Source of the DNA: Candidatus Rokuibacteriota bacterium
Lineage (GTDB): Bacteria > Methylomirabilota > Methylomirabilia > Rokubacteriales > CSP1-6
Direction: 5' to 3'
Assembly: GCA_016866775.1 (NCBI GenBank)
Contig: VGLJ01000019.1
Location: forward strand, 1 to 64,000
DNA: 64,000 nucleotides
The notes under the pieces were generated by a model. It was not told where the DNA came from and did no database searches. It saw only the letters and a list, made by a program, of their open reading frames with translations. Every line of letters begins with the position of its first letter. Positions within the stretch are counted from its first letter, which is position 1. Positions 26,479 to 35,557 of the stretch are shown one piece after another. Both the position numbers and the translations under genes were made by a program.

Positions 26479-27741
26479 GTGCCGACGAGAACGAACAGCG
26501 AAGTGCTCGAGGTCGCCGGGCGCGAGGTCACGATCTCGAATCCTGGAAAGGTCTATTTCCCGCGCAGCGGCATCACGAAACTCGACCTCGTGCGCTACTA
26601 CCTCGACGTCGGCGAAGGCGCGGTGCGCGGAGTCTTCGATCGTCCGATGGCGTTGAAGCGCTCCCCGAACGGGGTCGAAGGCGAGTTCTTCTTCCAGAAG
26701 CGCGCGCCCGCGAAGCCGCCGCCGTGGGTCAAGACCGTGACGCTCGCGTTCCCGTCGGGGCGGACGGCCGACGAGATCGTCGTCACCGACGTCGCGCAGC
26801 TCGCCTGGATCATCAATCTCGGCTGCATCGATCTCAATCCGCACCCGGTTCGTGCCGGCGATCTGGAGCACCCGGACGAGCTGCGCGTGGACCTCGATCC
26901 AGGACCGGGCGTCGGGTTCGAGCGTGTGCGCGAGGCGGCCGGCGTCGTGCGCGAAGCGCTCGCCGAGCTCGGGCTCGTCGGCTGGCCCAAGACGTCGGGC
27001 TCGCGCGGCATCCACATCTACGTGCGCCTCGAGCCGCGCTGGGGATTCGACGACGTGCGCCGCGCCGCGCTCGCCCTGGCCCGGGATGCCGCGCGCCGCG
27101 CGCCGGCGCTGATCACCAGCAAGTGGTGGAAGGAGGAGCGGCACGGCGTCTTCGTCGACTACAACCAGAACGCGAAGGACCGCACGGTGGCGTCCGCGTA
27201 CTCCGTGCGGCCGACGCCCGACGGTCGCGTCTCCGCACCGCTCACGTGGGACGAAGTGCCCGTGTGCGATCTTGGCGATTTCACGCTGAAGACCATGCCG
27301 GCGCGCTTCGCGAAGCTCGGCGATCTGATGGCGGGCATCGATCGCTCCGCCGCGCCGCTCGATTCGCTGCTCGAGCTCGCCGCGCGTCACGAGGCCGAGG
27401 GGCTCGGCGACGCGCCGTGGCCGCCGCACTACAGGAAGCAGCGCGGCGAGCCGCCGCGCGTTCAGCCGTCGAAGCGACGGACGACGTCGCTCGTCACGGT
27501 CGCGAAGGCGGCGAAGAAGGAGGACGCGCTCGCGGGCCTCGCGCGGTGGCGCGAACGCCACCCGGAAGCGTCCGCCTACGTCGGTGAAGCAGAGGTGCTC
27601 GTCGACTCCATGCGCGGCCGTCGCACGACGTGGACCCGCGTTCGCGTGAATCTTCGGAACGTCCCGGACGAGCAGCGCCCGCCGGCAGAGCCGCCCGATC
27701 CCGACTACGATCCCTGGGAGAAGATGCGCTCGAGCTCGTAG
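26479..27741 (+). CDS. LigD-type DNA polymerase/primase domain protein (NHEJ)
   Basis: 420 residues from GTG 26479. The archaeo-eukaryotic primase fold of LigD polymerases is shown by ISNPGKVYFPRSGITKLDL, the metal-binding DLDPGPG (D138 and D140), SGSRGIHIYVRL, and VDYNQNAKDRTVASAYSVRP. These enzymes fill gaps during non-homologous end joining. The ligase function is in a separate convergent gene, and the two 3' ends overlap by 37 bases. No Ku gene is in the window. Confidence 0.93.
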   Translation: MPTRTNSEVLEVAGREVTISNPGKVYFPRSGITKLDLVRYYLDVGEGAVRGVFDRPMALKRSPNGVEGEFFFQKRAPAKPPPWVKTVTLAFPSGRTADEIVVTDVAQLAWIINLGCIDLNPHPVRAGDLEHPDELRVDLDPGPGVGFERVREAAGVVREALAELGLVGWPKTSGSRGIHIYVRLEPRWGFDDVRRAALALARDAARRAPALITSKWWKEERHGVFVDYNQNAKDRTVASAYSVRPTPDGRVSAPLTWDEVPVCDLGDFTLKTMPARFAKLGDLMAGIDRSAAPLDSLLELAARHEAEGLGDAPWPPHYRKQRGEPPRVQPSKRRTTSLVTVAKAAKKEDALAGLARWRERHPEASAYVGEAEVLVDSMRGRRTTWTRVRVNLRNVPDEQRPPAEPPDPDYDPWEKMRSSS

Positions 27742-28772
27742 GGCGGCGTGACGTCGAGCTGCTCGTACGTGCACGCGGCCGGCGTCTTGTCCGGACGCCA
27801 GCGCACGAAGTGCGCGGTGTGGCGGAACCGGTCGCCCTGCATGTGATCGAACGCGACCTCGAGCACGCGCTCCGGCCGTAGCGGCTCCCACTCGAGCGAC
27901 TTGTCGCGATTCCACCGGCTCGTCGCGCCGGGCACGCGCTGATCGCTCGTCGCCCAGTCCTTCCACGGGTGCCGGGCGAGCGCGTTCGTGCGCAGCGGCG
28001 CCAGGTCCGCGACGAGCGTGCGCCGCTCCTGCGCGGAGAAGCTCGCCGCCACGCCGACGTGCTGCAGGTCACCCTGCTCGTCGTAGAGACCGAGCAGGAG
28101 CGAGCCCACCGCCTCGCCGTGCGCGTCCTTGTGCCACCGGAATCCGCCGAGCACGACGTCCACGGTGCGCTTGTGCTTCACCTTGAGCATCGTGCGCTTG
28201 CCGGGCGCGTACGGCTCGTGGCTCGGCTTCGCCATGACGCCGTCGAGCCCCGCGCCCTCGAAGCGCTCGAACCAGTCCGTCGCCACCGCGCGATCGCGCG
28301 TGATCGGCGTGAGGTGCAGGGGAGGCCGCACGCGGCCGAGCGCGCGCTCCAGTCGCGCGCGGCGCTCCGCGAACGGCCGGCCGGTGAGATCCTCGCCGTC
28401 CCCGGCGAGCAGGTCCCACAGCACGACCGACGACGGGCTCTCCTTCGCCAGCAGCTTCACGCGCGACGCGGCGGGATGCAGGCGCATCTGCAGCGCCTCG
28501 AAGTCGAGGCCGGACTCGCCGACGATGACGAGCTCGCCGTCGACCACCGCGCGCGGCGGGAGCTGCTCCAGGACCCGCGCTTCGAGCTCGGGGAAGTAGC
28601 GGTTCAGCGGCTTGAGATCGCGGCTCTGCATGAACCGCTCGCCGCCGTCGCGAAAGATCAGCACGCGGAACCCGTCCCACTTCGGCTCGTAGATCCAGCC
28701 CTCGCCCTCGGGCAGGTGATCGACGAGCTTCGCGAGCATGGGGCGAACGGGCGGCTGGACCGGCAGCTGCAC
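27705..28772 (-). CDS. ATP-dependent DNA ligase (LigC/LigD type)
   Basis: 355 residues from GTG 28772. The adenylation motif is EPKWDGFR with Lys31, followed by DGELVIVGESGLDFEALQMR and a later LDGVMAKPSHEPYAPGKR. The C-terminal OB fold ends with VEVAFDHM-type text (VLEVAFDHMQGDRFRHTAHF). It lies one base downstream of the monooxygenase stop, on the same strand, and converges on the polymerase gene. Confidence 0.93.
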   Translation of the reverse strand: MQLPVQPPVRPMLAKLVDHLPEGEGWIYEPKWDGFRVLIFRDGGERFMQSRDLKPLNRYFPELEARVLEQLPPRAVVDGELVIVGESGLDFEALQMRLHPAASRVKLLAKESPSSVVLWDLLAGDGEDLTGRPFAERRARLERALGRVRPPLHLTPITRDRAVATDWFERFEGAGLDGVMAKPSHEPYAPGKRTMLKVKHKRTVDVVLGGFRWHKDAHGEAVGSLLLGLYDEQGDLQHVGVAASFSAQERRTLVADLAPLRTNALARHPWKDWATSDQRVPGATSRWNRDKSLEWEPLRPERVLEVAFDHMQGDRFRHTAHFVRWRPDKTPAACTYEQLDVTPPYELERIFSQGS

Positions 28773-28773
28773 G

Positions 28774-29940
28774 TTAGCGGAGCGCGGACGCTCCGGTCCG
28801 CTTGAGCTTCGGGATCACGTGCTTGCCGAACATCTCGATCGACGACATCACCCGCTCGTGCGGCACGGTCTCGGTCGCCATCAGGAACTGCAGCTCGTCG
28901 ACGCCGGCGGCCTCGTGGATCGCGATGCTCTTCAGGCACGTCTCCGGGTTGCCCGCGACGAGCACGCCGCGGTCGACGAGCGTGTCGGCGTCGATCTGGT
29001 TCCACAGCGCGGAGGCGATCTGCCCGGACCCGCCCGAGAGATCCACCTGGGGCGCGCCCTCGGGGCCGTCGCCCTTGAGATAGCGCGAGAAGTTCGCGCG
29101 CAGGTGATCCGGCACGCCGCCCCACGACTCGACGAGCTGCTCGTAGAGGTGCGTCTGGTCCTTCAGATACGGGCGATCCGGGCCGAAGAACGTCCGCAGC
29201 GACTTCGCGGACAGCTCGCGCGCGGCCTTGTCGTCCCAGTCGCACAGCCCCATCGTCGCGCTCAGCCACTGGTCGTTGACGAACTTGCCGACGGGCGTCG
29301 CCTGACGGACGCGCTCCTTGTACTTCGTGATGTGCGGCGCCAGGTACGACGGCGACGCCACGCTCAGCGCCATCACGCCGATGCCGAGCTCGGCGGCGAG
29401 CTCGTAGGTGGACGGCTGCAGCGCCGCGACCCAGATCCGCGGGTGCGGCCGCTGGAACGGCTTCGGCCGGACGTCGCGCGGCGGCACGGTCCAGAACTTG
29501 CCTTCCCACGAGAACAGGCCGTCCTCCCAGACGCGCGGGATCATCCGCAGCGACTCTTCCCACATCGCGCGCGTGTTCCGCGGATCGATGCCCATGCCGA
29601 TCTGCTCGTACGGCGCCGAGCGCCCGGTGCCGAACTCGACGCGCCCGCCCGACATGTGATCGACCATCGCCACGCGCTCGGCGACGCGGACCGGGTGGTG
29701 GTAGGGGAGGATCACGACACCGAAGCCGAGGCGGATGCGCTTCGTCAGCCGGCTGAGCGCGCCGAACAGCACCTCCGGGCACGGCGACATCGAGAAGCTC
29801 GTGAGGAAGTGGTGCTCGACGAACCAGATGGCGTCGAAGCCCATCTCGTCGGCGAAGACGCACTGCTCCAGCGTCTCCTCGATGACCCTGTGATCGTCCA
29901 CGACCGGTCGCTGCATCTCGTAGGCGAGGCTCAATCGCAT
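28774..29940 (-). CDS. LLM-class flavin-dependent monooxygenase (copy 2)
   Basis: 388 residues from ATG 29940, six bases after AGGAGGA. It has IWFVEHHFLTSFSMSPCPEV and RIRLGFGVVILPYHHPVRVA, typical of luciferase-like enzymes of the alkanal monooxygenase branch. It diverges from the nitric oxide synthase gene with only 32 bases between starts. Confidence 0.9.
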   Translation of the reverse strand: MRLSLAYEMQRPVVDDHRVIEETLEQCVFADEMGFDAIWFVEHHFLTSFSMSPCPEVLFGALSRLTKRIRLGFGVVILPYHHPVRVAERVAMVDHMSGGRVEFGTGRSAPYEQIGMGIDPRNTRAMWEESLRMIPRVWEDGLFSWEGKFWTVPPRDVRPKPFQRPHPRIWVAALQPSTYELAAELGIGVMALSVASPSYLAPHITKYKERVRQATPVGKFVNDQWLSATMGLCDWDDKAARELSAKSLRTFFGPDRPYLKDQTHLYEQLVESWGGVPDHLRANFSRYLKGDGPEGAPQVDLSGGSGQIASALWNQIDADTLVDRGVLVAGNPETCLKSIAIHEAAGVDELQFLMATETVPHERVMSSIEMFGKHVIPKLKRTGASALR

Positions 29941-29972
29941 GCGCTTCCTCCTGAATGGTATTGTGACACGCC

Positions 29973-32900
29973 GTGGTGACCGACGACGCGCACCGACGAC
30001 TCCGTGCGGTTCCGTTCTTTTCTTCGCTGTCGCCTGCCGACCTCGATCGCCTGATCGCGCAGGCCGCCGTGGTGCCCGCGGCGCCCGGGGAGATCCTCAT
30101 GCGCGAAGGGGACGTCGGCGACCGGATGTTCGTCATCGAGCGCGGCTCGGTGCAGGTCTACACGACGGGCTTCGACGCGTCCGACGTCGTCCTCGCCCGC
30201 CTCGAGCCGGGACAATGGTTCGGCGAGCCGGCGCTCCTGCCCGGCGGCACCGGCCGGCGCAACGCGAGCGTGCGCGCGCTCGACGACTGCCGGCTCCTCG
30301 CGATCTCCGAGGCCGCGCTGCTCGAGGCGCTCGATCACCACAACGAGCTCGTCCGCCAGCTCCGCGCCGCCGGCGAGGCGCAGCGGCTCTTTCGCCGCAC
30401 GCGGCTCACGGAGAGCGTCTTCGCGACGCTCGGTGTCGCCGTCGGCGGACAGGCGTATCGCCTCGAGGACTTCGCCGCCGGCCAGGTCGTGTTCGAGGAG
30501 GGCGCGCGCGGCGACCGCGTGTATCTGATTCTCGACGGCCGCGCCGAAGTGAAGCGCCTCGAGAACGGCGTCGAGACCGTGCTGGCGGTGCTGCTGCCGG
30601 GACAGTTCTTCGGCGAGCTCGCCATCCTCCACGACGCGCCGCGCGCCGCGACCGTGCGGGCGATCGAGGACCTCAAGACCGTGAGCCTCGACGGCGAGTG
30701 GTTCCGCGCGGCGATCCGCCGGACGCCGGTCTTGCGCTCGCTGATGGAGGCGCTCTCGAGCATGTACCTGCTCCCGCGGCGCGGGCTCGTGACGCTGCAG
30801 ACGGGCCAGGTCGAAGGCCGGCCGAGCCTCACGGCCGTGCACACCCTGCCCGACGGCCGGCGCGTGGTCAGCACGCGCTTGGTCCAGAGCGCCGCCTTCA
30901 CCTCGCGCGTGCTCGATGCGCGTCCGGTCGAGGAGGCGCGCTTCGAGGACACCGCGCGCGGCATCTATCGCGCGATCGGTCTCGCCGGCGGCCGCCTCGT
31001 GGAGCTCCACGCCGAAGGCGAATGGACGCGGCTGGGCGAGATGCTCGGGCTGCTGCTCGACGGCACCGCTGTGGAGGAGTGGCAGCTCGCGCTCTTCCGC
31101 GACCGCGGCGAGTTCAGCGCGGAGGACCCGCGCCCGCTCTACGCGGATACGGAAGTGATCTGCGCCTGCACGCACGCGACGTGCGGACAGATCCAGCAAG
31201 CGATCGCCGACGGCTGCCACACGCTGGACGCGGTGGCGCAGCGGACGCGCGCGACCATGGTGTGCGGCGGCTGCGCGCCTCTCGTCAAGGAGATGCTCGG
31301 CGATGCCGCGTGGACCGCGGCGAACGTCGCGGAGACGGTGGACCTGGCCGACGACGTCCGGACGTTCCGGATCCGGCCGGCGTCCGGCGTGTGCGGCGCG
31401 TATCGGCCCGGCCAGCACGTGGTGCTGCAGGCGCGCATCGACAACCGATGGATCCAGCGCGCGTACACGCTGTCGTCGGCGCCCGGGGCGCGCGACACCT
31501 ACGAGATCACCATGAAGCGCGAGCCCCAGGGCGTCTTCTCGCGCTGGTTCTTCGATCGCCTGCGCCCGGACGCGCTGCTCCGGGTCTCCGAGCCGGCGGG
31601 CCACTACTACCTCGCCGACGACGAGACGCGCGACGTGGTGTGCCTCGTCGGCGGGATCGGCATGACGCCGGCGCTCTCGATGGCGCGGGCGCTCGCCGAG
31701 CAGCCGCGCCGGCTCAGGCTGCACGTCGACTACTCGATCTCGACCCGGGCGCAGGCGATTTGCGCGGAGGAGCTCTCCGCGCTGCCGCGGAGGAATCAGA
31801 GCATCTCCGTCCGGATCCGGATCACGCGCGAGACCGGCCGCTTCGGCGCCGCCGACGCGAGAGAGCTCGTCGAGCGATTTCCCGAGGCGCTGTTCTACCT
31901 GTGCGGCGGCGACGCCTACATGGAGGCGGTCGCCGGACATCTCCGCGCGTGCGGGGTGTCGGACGACCGGATCCGGATCGAGACGTTCACGGTGGCGGGA
32001 GAGAAGCCGGTCGGCGGCGCCGCGGGCACGTCCTCCGGATGTCCGGTCGACCACGCGGCGATGGTGACCGCGCCGCCGGCGACGCCGCTCGAGCGGGCGA
32101 AGGCGTTCCTCCAGCAGTACTACAACGAAACGAACGCACGGGCGGTGTTCGACCTCCGCTGGCGCCAGGTGGAAGAGGAGTTCCGCACCACCGGCACCTA
32201 CCGGCAGACGCGCGAAGAGCTCGGCTACGCGGCGCGCCTCGCGTGGCGCAACAGCACGCGCTGCGTCGGCCGTCTCTACTGGGAAGGTCTCGCGCTGCGC
32301 GACTTCCGTCACGCGACGACCGGCGAGGCGATGCTCGACGCGATCATGGGCCACATCGAGATCGCGACCAACGGCGGCGCGCTGCGGCCGGTGATCACGG
32401 TGTTCCCCGCGAGAGACGCGAACGGCGTCGGGCCGCGCGTGTGGAGCCCGCAGCTCTTCCGCTATGCCGGCTACGGCTCGCCCGACGGCACCGTGCTCGG
32501 CGATCCGGCCAACGTGGAACTGACCGACGTCGCGCAGCGGCTCGGCTGGCTGCCGCCCGAGCCCCGCGGCGCGTTCGACCTGCTGCCGATCATCGTCCGG
32601 GCGGTGGGCGAGCGCCCGGTCTGGCGCGAGATTCCCCGCGCGCTGGTGATCGAGATTCCGATCGTGCATCCGCAGTTCGGCTGGTTCGCGGAGCTCGGCC
32701 TCAAGTGGTACGCGTTGCCCGCGGTCTCCGCGATGCTCTTCGATGCGGGCGGCGTCGAGTACCCGGCCGCGCCGTTCAACGGCTGGTACATGGGCACGGA
32801 GATCGGCGCGCGGAACTTCGGCGACATCGGCCGCTACAACCTGCTCCCGGTGGTGGCGCAGAGGATGGGCCTCGACATCAGCAGCGATCGGCTGCTGTGG

Positions 32901-33173
32901 CGCGACCGCGCCATCGTCGAGCTCAACGTCGCCGTCCTCCATTCCTACGAGCGCGCCGGCGTCACGATGGTCGACCACCACGCCGCCGCGCACGCGTTCG
33001 ACAAGTTCGAGGCGCTCGAGACCCAGGCGGGGCGCCCGGTCTATGCGCGGTGGAGCTGGATCGTCCCGCCGATCTCCGGATCGGCGACGACCGTGTTCCA
33101 TCGCGAGTGGCAGGACATCGAGCTCACGCCGATCTACCGCGTGCAGCCGGACGCATGGACGGACGCTCGCTGA
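29973..33173 (+). CDS. Self-sufficient nitric oxide synthase with two cNMP-binding domains
   Basis: 1066 residues from GTG 29973 (GTG 29976 also possible). Domains in order: cNMP-binding roll 1 (about 15-125, cassette at 83-102, FGEPALLPGG then RRNASVRA); roll 2 (about 150-262, cassette 213-231, FFGELAILHDAPRAATVRA); an unassigned 130-residue segment; a BFD-like [2Fe-2S] domain with C397, C399, C431 and C434; an FNR-like FAD/NAD reductase (RAYT at 496-499, GGIGMTP at 560-566, CGG at 644); and a full NOS oxygenase (695-1066). The oxygenase has the heme-thiolate C764 in WRNSTRCVGR, KWYALPAVS, and E943 in NGWYMGTEIGAR, which binds arginine in NOS. It should make NO and citrulline from arginine. 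A reductase N-terminal to the oxygenase is known from the Sorangium cellulosum enzyme. Tandem cNMP domains suggest allosteric control by a cyclic nucleotide. Confidence 0.95.
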   Translation: MVTDDAHRRLRAVPFFSSLSPADLDRLIAQAAVVPAAPGEILMREGDVGDRMFVIERGSVQVYTTGFDASDVVLARLEPGQWFGEPALLPGGTGRRNASVRALDDCRLLAISEAALLEALDHHNELVRQLRAAGEAQRLFRRTRLTESVFATLGVAVGGQAYRLEDFAAGQVVFEEGARGDRVYLILDGRAEVKRLENGVETVLAVLLPGQFFGELAILHDAPRAATVRAIEDLKTVSLDGEWFRAAIRRTPVLRSLMEALSSMYLLPRRGLVTLQTGQVEGRPSLTAVHTLPDGRRVVSTRLVQSAAFTSRVLDARPVEEARFEDTARGIYRAIGLAGGRLVELHAEGEWTRLGEMLGLLLDGTAVEEWQLALFRDRGEFSAEDPRPLYADTEVICACTHATCGQIQQAIADGCHTLDAVAQRTRATMVCGGCAPLVKEMLGDAAWTAANVAETVDLADDVRTFRIRPASGVCGAYRPGQHVVLQARIDNRWIQRAYTLSSAPGARDTYEITMKREPQGVFSRWFFDRLRPDALLRVSEPAGHYYLADDETRDVVCLVGGIGMTPALSMARALAEQPRRLRLHVDYSISTRAQAICAEELSALPRRNQSISVRIRITRETGRFGAADARELVERFPEALFYLCGGDAYMEAVAGHLRACGVSDDRIRIETFTVAGEKPVGGAAGTSSGCPVDHAAMVTAPPATPLERAKAFLQQYYNETNARAVFDLRWRQVEEEFRTTGTYRQTREELGYAARLAWRNSTRCVGRLYWEGLALRDFRHATTGEAMLDAIMGHIEIATNGGALRPVITVFPARDANGVGPRVWSPQLFRYAGYGSPDGTVLGDPANVELTDVAQRLGWLPPEPRGAFDLLPIIVRAVGERPVWREIPRALVIEIPIVHPQFGWFAELGLKWYALPAVSAMLFDAGGVEYPAAPFNGWYMGTEIGARNFGDIGRYNLLPVVAQRMGLDISSDRLLWRDRAIVELNVAVLHSYERAGVTMVDHHAAAHAFDKFEALETQAGRPVYARWSWIVPPISGSATTVFHREWQDIELTPIYRVQPDAWTDAR

Positions 33174-33727
33174 TCCAGCCCGGCGGCCCGCCCTGGGTCG
33201 GGACCGCGGTTGACTGGCAGCGCCGCTACACGACCGACGAAGCGAAACTCGACCTCACCATCGCTCTCTCGCGCGAGAACGTGGACCGCGAGACCGGCGG
33301 CCCCTTCGGCGCCGCCGTGTTCGAGATTCCGAGCGGCGCCCTCGTCGCCGTCGGCGTCAACAGCGTCGTGCGCCTCCGGAACAGCATGTGTCACGCCGAG
33401 ATGCTCGCGCTCATGACGGCCCAGCAGCGGCGCGACTCGTTCACCCTCGCGCCGCCCGGGGTGCCCGCGCACGAGCTCGTGACCTCCTGCGAGCCGTGCG
33501 CGATGTGTCTCGGCGCGACGCTGTGGAGCGGCGTGAGCCGTCTCGTGTTCGGCGCGCGCCGGGAAGACGCCGAAGCGCTCGGGTTCGACGAGGGGCCCGT
33601 GTTCCCCGAGTCCCACCAGTACCTTCGCGATCGCGGCATCGAGATCGTCGGCGGCGTGCGCCGGGACGAGGCGCGCGCCGTCCTGCAGCTTTATCTGAGC
33701 CGCGGAGGGACCATCTACAACGCGTGA
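33155..33727 (+). CDS. Nucleoside/guanine deaminase-like zinc enzyme
   Basis: 190 residues from ATG 33155, overlapping the end of the NOS gene by 19 bases in another frame. The cytidine-deaminase-fold zinc motif is complete: CHAEMLALM supplies His and the catalytic Glu, and CEPCAMCLGA the two Cys. GGPFGAAVFE is typical of the guanine deaminase/tRNA adenosine deaminase branch. The overlap suggests co-transcription with NOS; a functional link is not obvious. Confidence 0.88.
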   Translation: MDGRSLIQPGGPPWVGTAVDWQRRYTTDEAKLDLTIALSRENVDRETGGPFGAAVFEIPSGALVAVGVNSVVRLRNSMCHAEMLALMTAQQRRDSFTLAPPGVPAHELVTSCEPCAMCLGATLWSGVSRLVFGARREDAEALGFDEGPVFPESHQYLRDRGIEIVGGVRRDEARAVLQLYLSRGGTIYNA

Positions 33728-33845
33728 CGGAAGAAGCCGGGGGAAACGCGCTTGACGACGCCCGCGTTCGGCGCGTAGGGTCTGGTCCTCTCCGCTCATC
33801 ACAGGTCGCGCTCCGTCCCGCGGTACGCACGTAGGAGGGGCGACG

Positions 33846-35555
33846 ATGGTGTCGACGCGCTTCCAGAAGGTCAGCCGATTCCTTTGCCTGCTGGTGATCC
33901 TCGTCTTCGTGACGGGCACGAGCGTCCAGGCGCAGCCCGCCGCCGGCAAGGCGAAGGTCGACCGCCTGGTGATCGGGCTCATCAACCCCTATCGCGATTA
34001 CATGCGTAACTGGATCAACGGCACGCCCGACCACAACATCCAGCACGATCCCGCCTTCGAGTGGCTGTTCGAGGTCGACGTCTCGTCGGGCGGCTACAAC
34101 CCGTGGCTCGCGAGGAGCTACGAGATGGCCAAGGACGGCCGGTCCTGGCGCATCAAGCTGCAGAAGGGCGTGCAGTTCCATCACGGCTACGGCGAGTTCA
34201 CCGCGAGGGACGTGGTGCACAACCACGGGGTGTGGTGCGACCCCAGCTACCCGGGCCGCAAGGACCCGACGATCGCCGGCTACAAGAACGGCATGTGCGC
34301 GGTCCAGCGGATCGAGGTCGTCAACGACCACGAGCTCGTCATGCACTGCAAGACCGTGTGCCTCGACCTGCTCTTCTACTACTCGAGCGCGTCCTGCATG
34401 ATCATGTTCAGCAAGGCGCAGTGGGACAAGGAAGGAGAGATGGGGTACGAGACCCGGCCCGCCGGGACGGGGCCGTACATCTTCAAGGAGCGGCAGCTCG
34501 GCCGCCACGTGCTGTACGAGCGCGCTCCGACCCCGCACTGGAAGTGGGGTGTGGTGGACTGGAAAGAAATCAAGATGACCTGGAACGTCGAGGAGCCGCC
34601 GCGTTTCGCGCAGCTCCTCGCGGGCGAAAGTCACCTCACGGAGATCAATCGGGACCTCACCAACGACGCGATCGCCAAGGGCTTCAAGCTGATCCCCAGC
34701 CGGCAGGTCGCGCAACAGACCGTCATCGCGTTCGGCGGGCTGTACTTCGGCACGGAGGACAAGGCCTCGAAGCGCTACACGGAGTACGGAGGGATGGCGG
34801 GGCGATTCGACCCCAACGTGCCGTGGACCAACAAGAAGGTGCGGCAGGCCATGAACAAGGCCATCAACCGCGACGAGCTGGTGAAGGTCTTGTACAAGGG
34901 CCGCGCGACGCCCACGTACGTGGCGGGCTTCTATCCCGACCTGCCGGGCTGGGATCCCACGTGGGCGAAGCGTTTCCCGGAGATGTACGGCTACGACCCC
35001 AAGAAAGCCAAGCAGCTCCTGACCGAGGCCGGATATCCCAAGGGCTTCAAGGCGAAGGCGTGGGTGTTCCCGTTCGCCGGCGCGCCGGAGCTTCCCCAGG
35101 TGATCGAGGCGATCGTCACGCAGCTACGCGAGGTGGGCGTCGAGATCGAGCTGGAAGAGGCCGACCTGGTCTCGGTCGTCCAGCCGAAGGTGCGGGAGCG
35201 GCGAGCGAACTGGTACCTCAGGGGTGGCGTCCCATCGAAGAAGGCCGTGGAGCCGCAGATCGCGCTGTTCAACGCCGGGAAGGGCGTCGGCCACTGGTTC
35301 GAGGACGACACGATCTACAAGATGTGGGAAGAGCTGTTGCAGATCTCGGATCCCAAGGCGTACGACGCTCAGCTCCGGCGGATCGGCAACTACAAGTTCG
35401 AGAACTTCGAGGTCATGCCGCTCTTCGACGTGCACATCGAGGTCATCGCGAACCCGAAGATCGTCAAGGACTGGCCCTTCTCCGGCTGGGACGGCGGGGA
35501 CATCGGCCACACGTTCCTGATCAGCGCGTGCAAGCAGGAGAAGCCGTGTAAGTAG
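33846..35555 (+). CDS. Peptide/nickel-type ABC transporter substrate-binding protein (orphan)
   Basis: 569 residues with a Sec signal (FLCLLVILVFVTGTSVQAQP). Family-5 binding proteins have the pattern seen here: WRIKLQKGVQFHHGYGEFTA, then TNKKVRQAMNKAINRDELVK and YDPKKAKQLLTEAGYPKGF. It would bind an oligopeptide or other solute outside the membrane. No permease or ATPase genes are adjacent, so it is an orphan component. Confidence 0.92.
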   Translation: MVSTRFQKVSRFLCLLVILVFVTGTSVQAQPAAGKAKVDRLVIGLINPYRDYMRNWINGTPDHNIQHDPAFEWLFEVDVSSGGYNPWLARSYEMAKDGRSWRIKLQKGVQFHHGYGEFTARDVVHNHGVWCDPSYPGRKDPTIAGYKNGMCAVQRIEVVNDHELVMHCKTVCLDLLFYYSSASCMIMFSKAQWDKEGEMGYETRPAGTGPYIFKERQLGRHVLYERAPTPHWKWGVVDWKEIKMTWNVEEPPRFAQLLAGESHLTEINRDLTNDAIAKGFKLIPSRQVAQQTVIAFGGLYFGTEDKASKRYTEYGGMAGRFDPNVPWTNKKVRQAMNKAINRDELVKVLYKGRATPTYVAGFYPDLPGWDPTWAKRFPEMYGYDPKKAKQLLTEAGYPKGFKAKAWVFPFAGAPELPQVIEAIVTQLREVGVEIELEEADLVSVVQPKVRERRANWYLRGGVPSKKAVEPQIALFNAGKGVGHWFEDDTIYKMWEELLQISDPKAYDAQLRRIGNYKFENFEVMPLFDVHIEVIANPKIVKDWPFSGWDGGDIGHTFLISACKQEKPCK

Positions 35556-35557
35556 GC

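Noticed and set aside
29962-29966. TGTGA half-site between the monooxygenase and NOS starts, resembling a CRP site
   Set aside because: No matching TCACA half at the right spacing; chance occurrence is likely.
29931-33101. A 1056-codon open frame antisense to the nitric oxide synthase gene
   Set aside because: Composition is Arg/Ala/His-rich with no recognisable domain; it is the usual shadow frame of a long high-G+C gene, and the opposite strand encodes clear domains throughout.
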